Assembly: GCF_003148565.1 (NCBI RefSeq)
Contig: NZ_QGGL01000001.1
Location: forward strand, 453,844 to 517,843
Length of the DNA stretch: 64,000 nucleotides
DNA from: Tumebacillus permanentifrigoris
GTDB lineage: Bacteria; Bacillota; Bacilli; Tumebacillales; Tumebacillaceae
Direction: 5' to 3'
The notes beneath the pieces were generated by a model. It made no database searches, was not told the origin of the DNA, and worked only from the letters and a program-made list of their open reading frames with translations. Made by a program: the position numbers and the translations under genes. Below, in pieces: positions 1-7,827 of the stretch. How positions within the stretch are numbered: position 1 is the stretch's first letter; each line of letters opens with the position of its first letter.

Positions 1-1132
1 CGTAATGCGGAGGCTCGAAGGCCGCCGGGTAGAGTTTGTTTTCCAACAGGATGTGCAGGCCGCGTTGCAATTTGTCCTGCACGTACTGCTCCTCGTCAGG
101 GATCGGGCCTTTGTTCACAGAGTCCCAGAATTCGTACCCCTCGCCCGTTTCGGTGTCGTAGTATTGATGGGTGCACCCGTGCAGGATGAGCGTTGCGCCT
201 TTTTCCTGTGCCTCCTGCAACGCTCGCACCAACTCGGGACGATCGGTGAGTTTGACCTGCTCCCCGCCGCTCTGGTAGATCGGGATCACCCCGATCAGAA
301 ACGGAATCTGCTCCCCGCTGAGAAAGGCGGTGATCTTGCGTATCTCCTCTGGGTCGCGCATCGGGTGAACGTCCTCGATCCGAATGTACGCGTCCTGTCG
401 CGGCTGTACCTTCACGCAGAAAAACTCGAACAGCGAATCCGCAATCGCATAGCTCAACTCCCCAAACGCCACATACCGCCCGCAGGCAAAAACGACCCGA
501 CCCGCTGCGCTCCGGGTCGACACGACAAAAGGCGATGTGCGGCTGCCATTGCTCACCTCCGACCAGACTTGCACCGGAAGCGGGTCTGTCACGTGCCTCG
601 CTTGCAGAGTTCCCGATCGTCTGACTTGCACCTGAATCTCCCGCACGTCGAGTGCGACATCGAGCGGGTAGTTCTCCCCGCGAATCACAAGTTTCGTCGC
701 ACTGGGCAAGACCTTCACAGCCGTAAACGGCAGTCCCGACACCACCGCCCCTGGATCATCGCCCATGAAGTACACCGCCGCTGACGAGGTACGAATCACC
801 CGTGCCCAACGGTCCGGCAGTGAAGCCGTCCCTTGGCGATCTTGGAGGCAGACCATGTACTGCGCGTGCTCGACCGCCTCGCGGAGGCTCGCCTCCCCCG
901 GAGCCTGTTCCTCCAGATTCACCGGCGTGATCTCCACCCCAAATGTCGCCAACAAGTTAAAGGCCGCCCGCATGAAGACCTGCTCGTTCTCATAGCCCGT
1001 GTGGTACATCAGGAGCAACCCTGGTCGGCTCTGGTCTTGCGCGTGGACGGCGGGGCACTGTAAGGACAGGTACAGGTACACCAGCACTGCCAGCATCGTC
1101 AGCGCGAGCCGCCGCGACTTAGCCCAAGTCAA
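1..1132 (-). CDS. DUF2334 polysaccharide deacetylase-like secreted protein (C-terminus cut off by window edge)
   Basis: The reading frame stays open from about 1132 to the left edge, giving about 377 residues without a stop. The N-terminus is a clear signal peptide: basic MTWAKSRR, a hydrophobic stretch and a cleavage-like VHA/QD. The middle contains YIRIEDVHPMRDPEEI and LILHGCTHQYY, the Asp and His-type metal-ligand motifs of the DUF2334 branch of the NodB-like deacetylase fold. The best start is a TTG at 1132, preceded at about 7 nt by AGGGAG; an ATG at 1165 has no usable ribosome site. The start overlaps the end of the upstream GGDEF gene, so the two are translationally coupled. Known family members act on extracellular polysaccharide; removing acetyl groups from an exopolymer is inferred from the operon. 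Confidence 0.8.
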   Translation of the reverse strand, partial: MTWAKSRRLALTMLAVLVYLYLSLQCPAVHAQDQSRPGLLLMYHTGYENEQVFMRAAFNLLATFGVEITPVNLEEQAPGEASLREAVEHAQYMVCLQDRQGTASLPDRWARVIRTSSAAVYFMGDDPGAVVSGLPFTAVKVLPSATKLVIRGENYPLDVALDVREIQVQVRRSGTLQARHVTDPLPVQVWSEVSNGSRTSPFVVSTRSAAGRVVFACGRYVAFGELSYAIADSLFEFFCVKVQPRQDAYIRIEDVHPMRDPEEIRKITAFLSGEQIPFLIGVIPIYQSGGEQVKLTDRPELVRALQEAQEKGATLILHGCTHQYYDTETGEGYEFWDSVNKGPIPDEEQYVQDKLQRGLHILLENKLYPAAFEPPHY

Positions 1133-2069
1133 ATCCCAACTCCCTCTCCGCCGCTCCGAACACATCCTCCGCGGTGTGGCCTTGTTGCGGGGCGGTCGCC
1201 ATCCCGAATCGCATCTGCAACGACACCTGTCGCATCCGCGAAGACCGTGCTTCCATCTGGAAGGACTCGAGGCAGTCATTCAGGCGGTCGCGGACGATGG
1301 CCGCGCTTTTTTGCGGTGTCTCGGGGAGGATCAGCGCGAACCGGGCGCGGTCGATTTTGGCCTTGCGATCGCTTTCCCGTGAGACGTCGTGCATGGTCTC
1401 GGTGATCGTGGTCAGCAACTTGTTGCTCTGCGCCTCCCCATAGATCGTCACGAACTCGTTGAAGTGTGCGATCTCGAACAACAGCACCGTGACCACTTCA
1501 TTGATGTGCGCCTGTTCAAGCGTCAAGGTTTCCCAGGTTCCGCTTCCCTCCCCGGCGCGTTCACGACGGATGAAGTGCCGCTTCGCCCGCTCCAACTCCT
1601 CCTGCAGATCGAAGAAAAAGCGCTTCCGTGTCGTCAGCCCGGTCAACGGATCGGCCAGCAACAGCTCATCGACCGACCCGTACACCGTCTCATAGCGGTG
1701 CAACAGCGTGCGCACATAGTCCCCTAGATACCCTCCCGTAAAACCACAGAGCGGAAACAGGAAAAACCACAGCGCATCGACGCCTGAGATCTGCGTCGTG
1801 TCGTGCGCGATGAAAAACTGATACATATTGAAACTCCCGAAACCAAACACCGCAACCAACGAACTCAGCAACCCATACACACGCCCTCGCGCATAGCCGA
1901 CCAGCAGGACGGCGACACAGAGCGAATACCAGAGGTAGGTGAAGGGTCGTGTCGGTTGACTGAACAGCGTCACGAACTGGGCGATGACCAGCACGATGAC
2001 CGCCAACAAAAACTTCAGATCGAGCCGGCGTTGTTCCAAATGCTCGGCGCGGTCAGCTTGGTTGATCAT
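1119..2069 (-). CDS. Membrane protein with degenerate GGDEF domain and intact I-site (probable c-di-GMP receptor)
   Basis: 316 residues. Four hydrophobic segments lie near residues 20-38, 46-60, 66-84 and 97-116. A GGDEF-fold domain follows, opening with ADPLTGL (139-145). At the place of the GGDEF signature the protein reads DRARF (240-244), so the cyclase active site is lost. An RxxD motif (RESD, 231-234) sits exactly five residues before it, the position of the c-di-GMP inhibitory site. Degenerate GGDEF plus retained I-site is the hallmark of receptors such as PelD and Listeria PssE, which switch on exopolysaccharide synthases. The gene overlaps the lipoprotein gene by 4 nt (ATGA) and also overlaps the DUF2334 gene. 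There is no GAF domain as in Pseudomonas PelD. The receptor role is inferred. Confidence 0.8.
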   Translation of the reverse strand: MINQADRAEHLEQRRLDLKFLLAVIVLVIAQFVTLFSQPTRPFTYLWYSLCVAVLLVGYARGRVYGLLSSLVAVFGFGSFNMYQFFIAHDTTQISGVDALWFFLFPLCGFTGGYLGDYVRTLLHRYETVYGSVDELLLADPLTGLTTRKRFFFDLQEELERAKRHFIRRERAGEGSGTWETLTLEQAHINEVVTVLLFEIAHFNEFVTIYGEAQSNKLLTTITETMHDVSRESDRKAKIDRARFALILPETPQKSAAIVRDRLNDCLESFQMEARSSRMRQVSLQMRFGMATAPQQGHTAEDVFGAAERELGFDLG

Positions 2070-3244
2070 GTGTGCATCCTCGCTTCCCTCAGCGCAAGCA
2101 GCGCTTCCAATTGGTCAAATGAATAGGCTTCGAGCGACTGGAGATCGACATAGCCGCCGCTGTACCGGTGATCCCCTTGTACTTGCATCTCCTCGAGACG
2201 TTGGAGACACATCTCCGCCAGCGCCTCCTCCCCCGCCCGGTGCAGGTAGATCGCCGCCAATGCATACACGGCGGGTGACTCCAGTTCTCCGATCGGGTTG
2301 CCTTCACGATCCACCGTCGCGGGGAGTCGATTCGTAGCGCGAAGCGCTTTTTGCAACAGCGCCGTCATGCCGTCTGTCGGGAGCTTGGCTTCCTGTGCAT
2401 AGCAGGCGGCGACCAATTGCTCCGCCATGTGGGCATCGACCTCCACCGCTCCCCCCGTCTGGCGAAATCCACCGTTGCTTGGCACCCAAGCGGTCGCATA
2501 CAACCCAGAGGGTTGGCGCGCCTCCTCCAGCAGATGCTTGGCGTGCTCATAGACGGGCTGGTAGGCGGGGTCTGTCTGGCTAAGTGCCCCCAGCACCGGT
2601 AGATTCAGATAGCGGGTCTGCACCGTTGCCGACTGTTTCCCGGTCTGGACGTCCGCGTAATCGGACAGCCAGCCGGATGGTGCATTGTACTGCAACAGGC
2701 CTGTTGCCAGATGCGTGGCGAGTCGGTGTGCGCGCTCGTCGCCAAACTGCTCCGCACCAGCCAGCAGCGCCCCGATCAGCCGCAGGTCATCGATCGAGGA
2801 ATTCACGGTGCTCTCCACGCCCTTCTCCCCCAACGGTGGCACCACCCAGCGGACGAAGTACTCCCCTGTCAAAAAGCGCTGCTCCAGCAAGCGCATCTCG
2901 ATCTGAAAAAGCGCGGCGTTCTCAGCAAGCACCGCGTACTCCAGCAACAGGCCGACCGATTCGGACAGCACCGCATGTCCCTTGGTCGTGTCTCCGCTCG
3001 TGACAGCTCCCGCCGTGGTCGGCATCAAGTTCGTGTACACGCCGCCCTGTGCATCGGTCATATGGGCGCGCAGGAACTTGTAGAGGCGTTCCTCTGCTGG
3101 ATGCAGGTAGCGGGCAGGCTCGGGCAATGTCACCGTCTGTCGGGCATTCTGCGCCTGCTGACAGCTAGAGAGAACGATGGCGAGGACCATTGCACCCAGC
3201 AGGCCCGTTGCAACCCAGAGAGCGGTTTTCTTCGTCCTTGGCAA
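2066..3244 (-). CDS. GH8-like glycoside hydrolase lipoprotein
   Basis: 392 residues from a TTG start at 3244, chosen because AGGTGA lies 7 nt upstream; the longer open frame would run through the tyrS terminator. The N-terminus is a lipoprotein signal with lipobox LSSC (Cys28), so the protein should be anchored outside the membrane. The body is all-helical, as in an (alpha/alpha)6 barrel. It carries SESVGLLLEYA (Glu96) and SSIDDLRLIGALL (Asp152/153), matching the general-acid Glu and base-Asp regions of family GH8 (BcsZ, PssZ). It is the first gene of an operon with the c-di-GMP receptor-like and deacetylase-like genes. It probably trims the exopolysaccharide made by the cluster. GH8 assignment is from motif resemblance only. 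Confidence 0.65.
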   Translation of the reverse strand: MPRTKKTALWVATGLLGAMVLAIVLSSCQQAQNARQTVTLPEPARYLHPAEERLYKFLRAHMTDAQGGVYTNLMPTTAGAVTSGDTTKGHAVLSESVGLLLEYAVLAENAALFQIEMRLLEQRFLTGEYFVRWVVPPLGEKGVESTVNSSIDDLRLIGALLAGAEQFGDERAHRLATHLATGLLQYNAPSGWLSDYADVQTGKQSATVQTRYLNLPVLGALSQTDPAYQPVYEHAKHLLEEARQPSGLYATAWVPSNGGFRQTGGAVEVDAHMAEQLVAACYAQEAKLPTDGMTALLQKALRATNRLPATVDREGNPIGELESPAVYALAAIYLHRAGEEALAEMCLQRLEEMQVQGDHRYSGGYVDLQSLEAYSFDQLEALLALREARMHT

Positions 3245-3316
3245 GCAGGCATCACCTCGTTTCTCCCTAGCATCCCACTTTTTTCTGGAAATGATGAATC
3301 GACCTGAGGGCCTTGC

Positions 3317-3351
3317 AAAAAAAGCCCCTGTCCTCAGCGAGGACAGGGGCT
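3317..3351 (-). terminator. Rho-independent terminator of tyrS
   Basis: A 13-bp perfect stem (AGCCCCTGTCCTC and its complement, 3-nt loop) is followed on the minus strand by seven T residues. It lies 23 nt after the tyrS stop and separates tyrS from the exopolysaccharide operon. Confidence 0.9.
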
Positions 3352-3373
3352 TACTTTTAAACTTCACAGTTGA

Positions 3374-4621
3374 CTATTTCAGCTTCAGCTTGGCGAACTT
3401 GCGCTTGCCAGCTTGGATGATCATGCCGTCAGCGGGCACGAGTTGGAACTGCGGGTCTTCCACTTTTTCAGAGTTGATCTTCAACCCACCCTGTTGGATC
3501 AGGCGGCGGGCTTCCCCGTTGGACGGAGCCAGTTTCAACTCGGTCAGCAACGCGACCACCCACTTCTCGCCCGGCTCGACCTCGTATTCCGGGATGTCCT
3601 CCGGAATCTCGCGGTTCTGGAATACGGTCTTGAAGTAATTCTCCGCTTCCAGCGCAGCCGCTTCCCCGTGGTACTTGGTCACGATCGTGCGACCGAGCAA
3701 CATCTTCGCATCGCGCGGATGCAGGGTTTGGGCTTCCAAGCCTTTCTTGATCTCGCCCAGTTCCTCCACCGTCACATCGGTGACCAGCTCGAAGTAGGTC
3801 GCGATCAAATGGTCGGGGATCGACATCGTCTTGCCGTATTGGTCATTCGGTTCTTCCGTGACGCCGATGTAGTTGCCAGCCGACTTGCCCATTTTCTTCA
3901 CGCCGTCCAAGCCGACCAACAGCGGCATCGTGATGACCACTTGCGGCTCCTGACCGTCCTCTTTTTGCAACGTGCGCCCCATCAGGACGTTGAACTTCTG
4001 GTCGGTACCGCCGATCTCGACATCGCACTTCATCGCCACCGAATCGTAGCCCTGCATCAGCGGGTACATGAACTCATGCAACGAGATCGGCAGGTTGCCT
4101 TCGTAACGCTTCTTGAAGTCGTCACGCTCCAGCATCCGTGCAACCGTCATCTTGGACGCCAGCTCCAGCACATCTGCAAAGTTCATCGCGGACAGCCAGT
4201 CCGAGTTGTACATCACTTCAATTTTTGCCGGGTCCGCATCCAAGACTTTGAACGCTTGCTCCTTGAACGTCGCTGCGTTGGCCAACACTTCCTCGCGGGT
4301 CAACTGCTTGCGCGCTTCGGTGCGGTCGGTCGGGTCCCCGATCATGCCGGTGAAGTCACCGATCAACAGTTGGACTTTGTGGCCCATGTTCTGGAACTGA
4401 CGCAGTTTCTGCAACACAACGGTATGCCCGAGCGTCAGGTCGGAACCGGTCGGGTCGATGCCCAGTTTCACGGTCAATTGCTTGCCCGTCTTGATGCTTT
4501 TGCGGACTTTCGCCTCTAAATCCTCTACCGGGATGACTTCTGCCGCTCCACGGGTTAACACTTCCATCTGGCGAGCAACCTCTGCCTCGACAGCCGGATC
4601 TTTTTTCACTTCTTCTGCCAC
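3374..4621 (-). CDS. tyrS: Tyrosine-tRNA ligase
   Basis: 415 residues from a GTG start at 4621, with GAGGTGG 5 nt upstream; the 431-residue extension has no ribosome site. It charges tRNA-Tyr. The class I HIGH-type motif is in KLGIDPTGSDLTLGH and the KMSKS-type loop reads KMGKS. The C-terminal 65 residues form an S4-like RNA-binding domain. The sequence style (KLGIDPT) is that of the TyrZ-like branch of bacterial TyrRS. It is monocistronic, with its own promoter and terminator. No T-box leader fits in the 84 nt upstream, unlike many Bacillota tyrosyl-tRNA synthetase genes. Confidence 0.95.
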   Translation of the reverse strand: MAEEVKKDPAVEAEVARQMEVLTRGAAEVIPVEDLEAKVRKSIKTGKQLTVKLGIDPTGSDLTLGHTVVLQKLRQFQNMGHKVQLLIGDFTGMIGDPTDRTEARKQLTREEVLANAATFKEQAFKVLDADPAKIEVMYNSDWLSAMNFADVLELASKMTVARMLERDDFKKRYEGNLPISLHEFMYPLMQGYDSVAMKCDVEIGGTDQKFNVLMGRTLQKEDGQEPQVVITMPLLVGLDGVKKMGKSAGNYIGVTEEPNDQYGKTMSIPDHLIATYFELVTDVTVEELGEIKKGLEAQTLHPRDAKMLLGRTIVTKYHGEAAALEAENYFKTVFQNREIPEDIPEYEVEPGEKWVVALLTELKLAPSNGEARRLIQQGGLKINSEKVEDPQFQLVPADGMIIQAGKRKFAKLKLK

Positions 4622-4659
4622 GATATCCACCTCATTCGACCTGATTATTTCATAATCGC

Positions 4660-4688
4660 ATAGTAGCATCTCCGCCCTCTACTGTCAA
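4660..4688 (-). promoter_or_regulatory. Sigma-A promoter of tyrS
   Basis: Minus-strand TTGACA, 17-nt spacer, TACTAT. The -35 box shares bases with the T-run of the upstream transporter terminator, so the two signals are tightly packed. Confidence 0.75.
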
Positions 4689-4719
4689 AAAAAGGCCGGT
4701 CAAGGTTATCCCTTGACCG
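4687..4719 (-). terminator. Terminator of the sugar ABC importer operon
   Basis: A 9-bp stem CGGTCAAGG/CCTTGACCG with a 5-nt loop, followed on the minus strand by GCC and seven T. The stem includes the last codons and stop of the permease gene. Confidence 0.85.
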
Positions 4720-5539
4720 CCCCTGCTGCAAAGCCTTGCAAGATATACTTCTGAAACAGCGCGAAAAACACCATCGCCGGGATGGTGACCAGCACCGCCC
4801 CCGCCAGTAGATAGTTCCACTCGATGCCAAACTGCCCGACGAAACTGAACAGTCCCACCGGCATCGTGCGCAGCTCATCGCGCGTGTTCAACGCCAGCGC
4901 GAACACAAATTCATCCCACGCGCTCAGGAAGCAAAAAATCGCACAGGACAGCAAGCCCGGCATCCCCATCGGCAAGACCACGCGGAAAAACGTTCCGCCA
5001 AATCCCGCACCGTCTACCCAAGCCGCCTCCTCGATCTCCGCCGGGATGTGCTTGTAGAACCCGTACATCATCCAGATCGCAAAAGGCAACGCGAACGTCA
5101 CATTCGCGAGGATCAAGCCGAGGTACGTATTCAGCAAACCGAGTTGCTTCATTAAGACGAAGATCGGCAACAGAAACAACACCCCTGGAATCATCTGCGC
5201 CGTCAAGATGCCGAACAGCACCGTCTTGCGCCCGATAAAGGGCAAGCGAGCGAACGCATAGCCCGCCATGCTCGCCACCAGCACCGCGATGCCTGTCGTC
5301 GCCAGCGCGACGAGGATCGAGTTCAGCAGATAGCGCAGGAAGTTACCTTTTTGCCAAAGCGTGCTGTACGCCTGCAACGTGGGGTGTTCCGGCACCCACG
5401 TCGGCGGAATCTGGAAGATCTCGCCCGAGGGCTTCAGCGATGTCGAGATCATCCACAACACGGGAAACACCAGAAAGGCGAGGAACAACAGCGCCGCCCC
5501 CCACCAGAAGACGGTGAACAAAAGTCGCCTCCGCTTCAC
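4706..5539 (-). CDS. Carbohydrate ABC transporter permease (MalG type)
   Basis: 277 residues from a GTG start at 5539, overlapping the preceding permease stop by 2 nt (GTGA), with GGGAGG 8 nt upstream. The longer open frame to 5827 is an overlap artefact. It has six predicted membrane helices and the EAA loop EEAAWVDGAGFGGTFFRVVLPM, through which permeases of this family touch the ATPase. It pairs with the MalF-type permease upstream to form the channel of a CUT1 sugar importer. No ATPase gene is present, so a shared MsmX-type ATPase encoded elsewhere is expected. The substrate cannot be read from sequence. Confidence 0.9.
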   Translation of the reverse strand: MKRRRLLFTVFWWGAALLFLAFLVFPVLWMISTSLKPSGEIFQIPPTWVPEHPTLQAYSTLWQKGNFLRYLLNSILVALATTGIAVLVASMAGYAFARLPFIGRKTVLFGILTAQMIPGVLFLLPIFVLMKQLGLLNTYLGLILANVTFALPFAIWMMYGFYKHIPAEIEEAAWVDGAGFGGTFFRVVLPMGMPGLLSCAIFCFLSAWDEFVFALALNTRDELRTMPVGLFSFVGQFGIEWNYLLAGAVLVTIPAMVFFALFQKYILQGFAAGAVKG

Positions 5540-6444
5540 AGCTTCGCCTCCCCTCTCCCGCTCAACAGGCGGTTGTACAGGCTGGTCAGGATCGTGATCA
5601 GCACGAGGATCAACACCGCCAGCGTGCTCCCATACCCGAAATTGAAACTTTGAAACGCCACTCGGAACACATGCGTAACCAGAATTTCTGTCGCATGTGC
5701 CGGCCCACCGCCCGTCATCACGTAGATGATGTTGAACGAATTGAAGGTCCCGATCAACGACAGCGTACCCACCATAATCAAGGTCGGCTTCATCAGTGGC
5801 AAGATCACGCGCCAATATCGCTGCCAAGCATTCGCCCCATCGATCAGCGTTGCGTCGATTGTTTCACGTGGAATCATCTGCAATCCGGCCAGCAAGAGCA
5901 AGGTCATCAGCGGCAGCCCGCGCCAGATGTCCACCAAGATCACGGCAAACATCGCCGTCGTGTCCTGCCCGAGCCAGTTCACCGCAGGCCCGCCAAATGT
6001 CGCCAGCATCCCATTGGCAATCCCGAACTGGTCATTGAAGATCCAGCGCCAGACCAACGCTGCCACCACGGACGGAACCAGCCACGGCAACATATAAAAC
6101 GAGCGCACCCAAGCAGCCCCACGCATCTTCACATTCAAGAGCAAGGCGCCGAGCATGCCGAGCACGACCTTGACCCCTACCGAACAAACGGTAAATACAA
6201 TCGTATGCAGCGTCGCTTGGCGCACCTCCTGATCTCCCAGTGCCTTGATGTAATTCTCCATTCCGACAAAAGAGTCTTGATCCGGACGGATCAAGACCTT
6301 GTGTTGAAAGCTGAGCCACAACGTGTTCAGCAACGGATAGAGAATGACCAGCCCGAGGATCAGCAAGGCCGGTGTGAGGAAGAGGTAGGCCGAGCCGCTA
6401 TTTCGATTGCGCCAGAATCTCGTCGACCTTTTTGGCCGCATCAT
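5536..6444 (-). CDS. Carbohydrate ABC transporter permease (MalF type)
   Basis: 302 residues. The start ATG at 6444 has AAGGAGG 6-7 nt upstream and lies 47 nt inside the 3' end of the binding-protein gene, an unusually long overlap that suggests translational coupling. The protein has six membrane segments and the ATPase-contact loop ETIDATLIDGANAWQRY. It works with the MalG-type permease that follows and the lipoprotein binding protein that precedes it. CUT1 family importers take up oligosaccharides or polyol conjugates. Confidence 0.9.
   Translation of the reverse strand: MMRPKRSTRFWRNRNSGSAYLFLTPALLILGLVILYPLLNTLWLSFQHKVLIRPDQDSFVGMENYIKALGDQEVRQATLHTIVFTVCSVGVKVVLGMLGALLLNVKMRGAAWVRSFYMLPWLVPSVVAALVWRWIFNDQFGIANGMLATFGGPAVNWLGQDTTAMFAVILVDIWRGLPLMTLLLLAGLQMIPRETIDATLIDGANAWQRYWRVILPLMKPTLIMVGTLSLIGTFNSFNIIYVMTGGGPAHATEILVTHVFRVAFQSFNFGYGSTLAVLILVLITILTSLYNRLLSGRGEAKL
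5860..5875. promoter_or_regulatory. Weak parS-like site
   Basis: TGTTTCACGTGGAATC matches 14 of 16 positions of the Bacillus parS consensus TGTTNCACGTGAAACA (read on the other strand). The core CACGTG is intact. It lies inside the permease gene; B. subtilis parS sites are often intragenic. Could be chance. Confidence 0.35.
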
Positions 6445-7663
6445 CAAGCGCCTCCTTCGGTTGTTTCTTGCCCGCCAGAGCCTCTTGGACCGCGTTCGCG
6501 ATCAAGTTGTCGATCTGCGGCCATTCCGGCAGCGTCGGATAGGCATGGCCGTTTTTGGCCTCGTTGATCAAGACTTTGAAGTTCGGATCGGTGGTAAAGC
6601 TCGCATCCTCCAGACCGGACTTGCGGTACGGGATGAATCCGATGAACTTGTTCCACTCCTGCGAATGCTGCTTGTCAGTGACATAGTCGATCCATTTCCA
6701 CGATGCCTCTTTGTTTTTCGCCGTTTTCATCATCACGATGTGGTCGGTCGTCGCCAACGTGGCGGCTTGTTTGCCAACCGGATAGGGAGCGACCGCATAC
6801 TTGAGATCCGGTTTCGATTCCCTGATCTCCGCAAAAAACCACGGTCCGGTCGTCGTCATGCCCGCGATGCCGTTGGTGAACATCTTGTGCGAATCGTTGC
6901 GCTTGGTGCTGAGCGCGGATTCTGGTGCTGACCGGTCCTTGCGGTAGATGTCCACGTAAAACTGCAACGCTTCAACACCTGCTGCGGAGTTGAAGGTGGC
7001 TTTTTTCAGATCCTTGGTGAGGATCTCACCGCCGTTTTGCCAGAGGAAGGGAGCCCAGAACATCGTGGTCTCCATCGAATTGTCACCGACGAGGCCGAAT
7101 CCGAAGTGGTTGTCCTTGGTCATCTTTTTCGCGGCGTCACGGAACTCGTCCCAGTCCTTCGGTGCCCGGTCGTAGCCGGCATCCTGTAGCCAGTCGGTGC
7201 GGTAAAACAGACCGGTGGTGGTGAAGCCTTGCGGAATCCCCCACGTCTTGTTTTTCCACTGCGTCGTTTCCCAGGCGGACTCAACGAAATCTTGCTTGTA
7301 AGCGCTGTCTATATAAGCATCCAATGGCTCCAGTGCTCCCATCGCGGCGAGTTCTGTTGTCCAGCGACCTCCGTCCGTCGTGACATCCGGGCCTGCGCCC
7401 GAAGCGGCGGCCGCGATGAGCTTGTCATGACCTTGCTCCCACGGGATGAAGTCAACTTTTACTTGGACATCGGTATGCTCCTTGTTAAACTGATCGGCTA
7501 ATTTGCTGTAGTACTCTTTCCACGCGCCCTCTCCCATCACCCAAGCGGTTACTGTGTTGGAGCTGGATGCGTTGCCTGACGAACTGTTGGAGGAACAGCC
7601 TGTGACGACACTGGTCATGATGATCGCCACACAAGCTACTTTCCATGATGTAAATAATTTCAT
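6398..7663 (-). CDS. Sugar ABC transporter substrate-binding lipoprotein
   Basis: 421 residues with a lipoprotein signal, lipobox VTGC (Cys about 23), followed by a Ser/Asn-rich linker. The rest is a family 1 solute-binding protein (MalE-like): an N-terminal VTAWVMGEGAWKEYYSKL, a typical DVTTDGGRW segment, and conserved ATTDHIVM. It would capture sugar outside the membrane and deliver it to the two permeases downstream. Ribosome site AAAGGAGGG lies upstream of the ATG. First gene of a three-gene operon. Substrate unknown. Confidence 0.92.
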   Translation of the reverse strand: MKLFTSWKVACVAIIMTSVVTGCSSNSSSGNASSSNTVTAWVMGEGAWKEYYSKLADQFNKEHTDVQVKVDFIPWEQGHDKLIAAAASGAGPDVTTDGGRWTTELAAMGALEPLDAYIDSAYKQDFVESAWETTQWKNKTWGIPQGFTTTGLFYRTDWLQDAGYDRAPKDWDEFRDAAKKMTKDNHFGFGLVGDNSMETTMFWAPFLWQNGGEILTKDLKKATFNSAAGVEALQFYVDIYRKDRSAPESALSTKRNDSHKMFTNGIAGMTTTGPWFFAEIRESKPDLKYAVAPYPVGKQAATLATTDHIVMMKTAKNKEASWKWIDYVTDKQHSQEWNKFIGFIPYRKSGLEDASFTTDPNFKVLINEAKNGHAYPTLPEWPQIDNLIANAVQEALAGKKQPKEALDDAAKKVDEILAQSK

Positions 7664-7709
7664 TTGTATTATTGCCCTCCTTTATTTATTTTTTGCATAG
7701 GCTTTTCAT

Positions 7710-7715
7710 ATTGTA
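7710..7715 (-). promoter_or_regulatory. Possible -10 box of the importer operon
   Basis: TACAAT lies 46 nt before the binding-protein ATG on the minus strand. No good -35 box is visible at 16-18 nt, so activator dependence is possible. Confidence 0.35.
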
Positions 7716-7770
7716 CCTCACAATCGTTGGAAATAGTGTGGGTTTCCTTACATATTTTGGCCCTCATGTG

Positions 7771-7808
7771 GAAAAAAAAGACCCAGTCCGTGGCGGACGG
7801 GTCTTTTT
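7771..7808 (-). terminator. Terminator of the ABC-F gene
   Basis: Stem AAGACCCGTCCG / CGGACTGGGTCTT (one mismatch) followed by T residues on the minus strand, just after the ABC-F stop. A-runs on the other side make it look bidirectional. Confidence 0.85.
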
Positions 7809-7823
7809 GTTTCACGTGGAACA
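7808..7823. promoter_or_regulatory. parS: parS site (ParB binding)
   Basis: TGTTTCACGTGGAACA is, on the minus strand, TGTTCCACGTGAAACA, a perfect 16/16 match to the Bacillus parS consensus. It sits between the ABC-F stop and its terminator stem, about 46 kb from the oriC region. With parA and parB encoded in the same window, this is a likely ParB loading site. Confidence 0.85.
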
Positions 7824-7827
7824 GGCA

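Noticed and set aside
2304..2489. Small minus-strand ORFs inside the GH8-like gene
   Set aside because: Alternative frames of a supported gene.
3413..4519. Long plus-strand ORF of 368 codons
   Set aside because: Antisense shadow of tyrS caused by high GC; His/Arg/Gln-rich translation with no known fold.
4622..4690. T-box riboswitch before tyrS
   Set aside because: Only about 38 nt of leader after the promoter; no room for a T-box.
4706..5827. 373-residue form of the MalG-type permease
   Set aside because: The first 96 codons are an out-of-frame read of the MalF gene; the GTG at 5539 has the ribosome site and the GTGA overlap.
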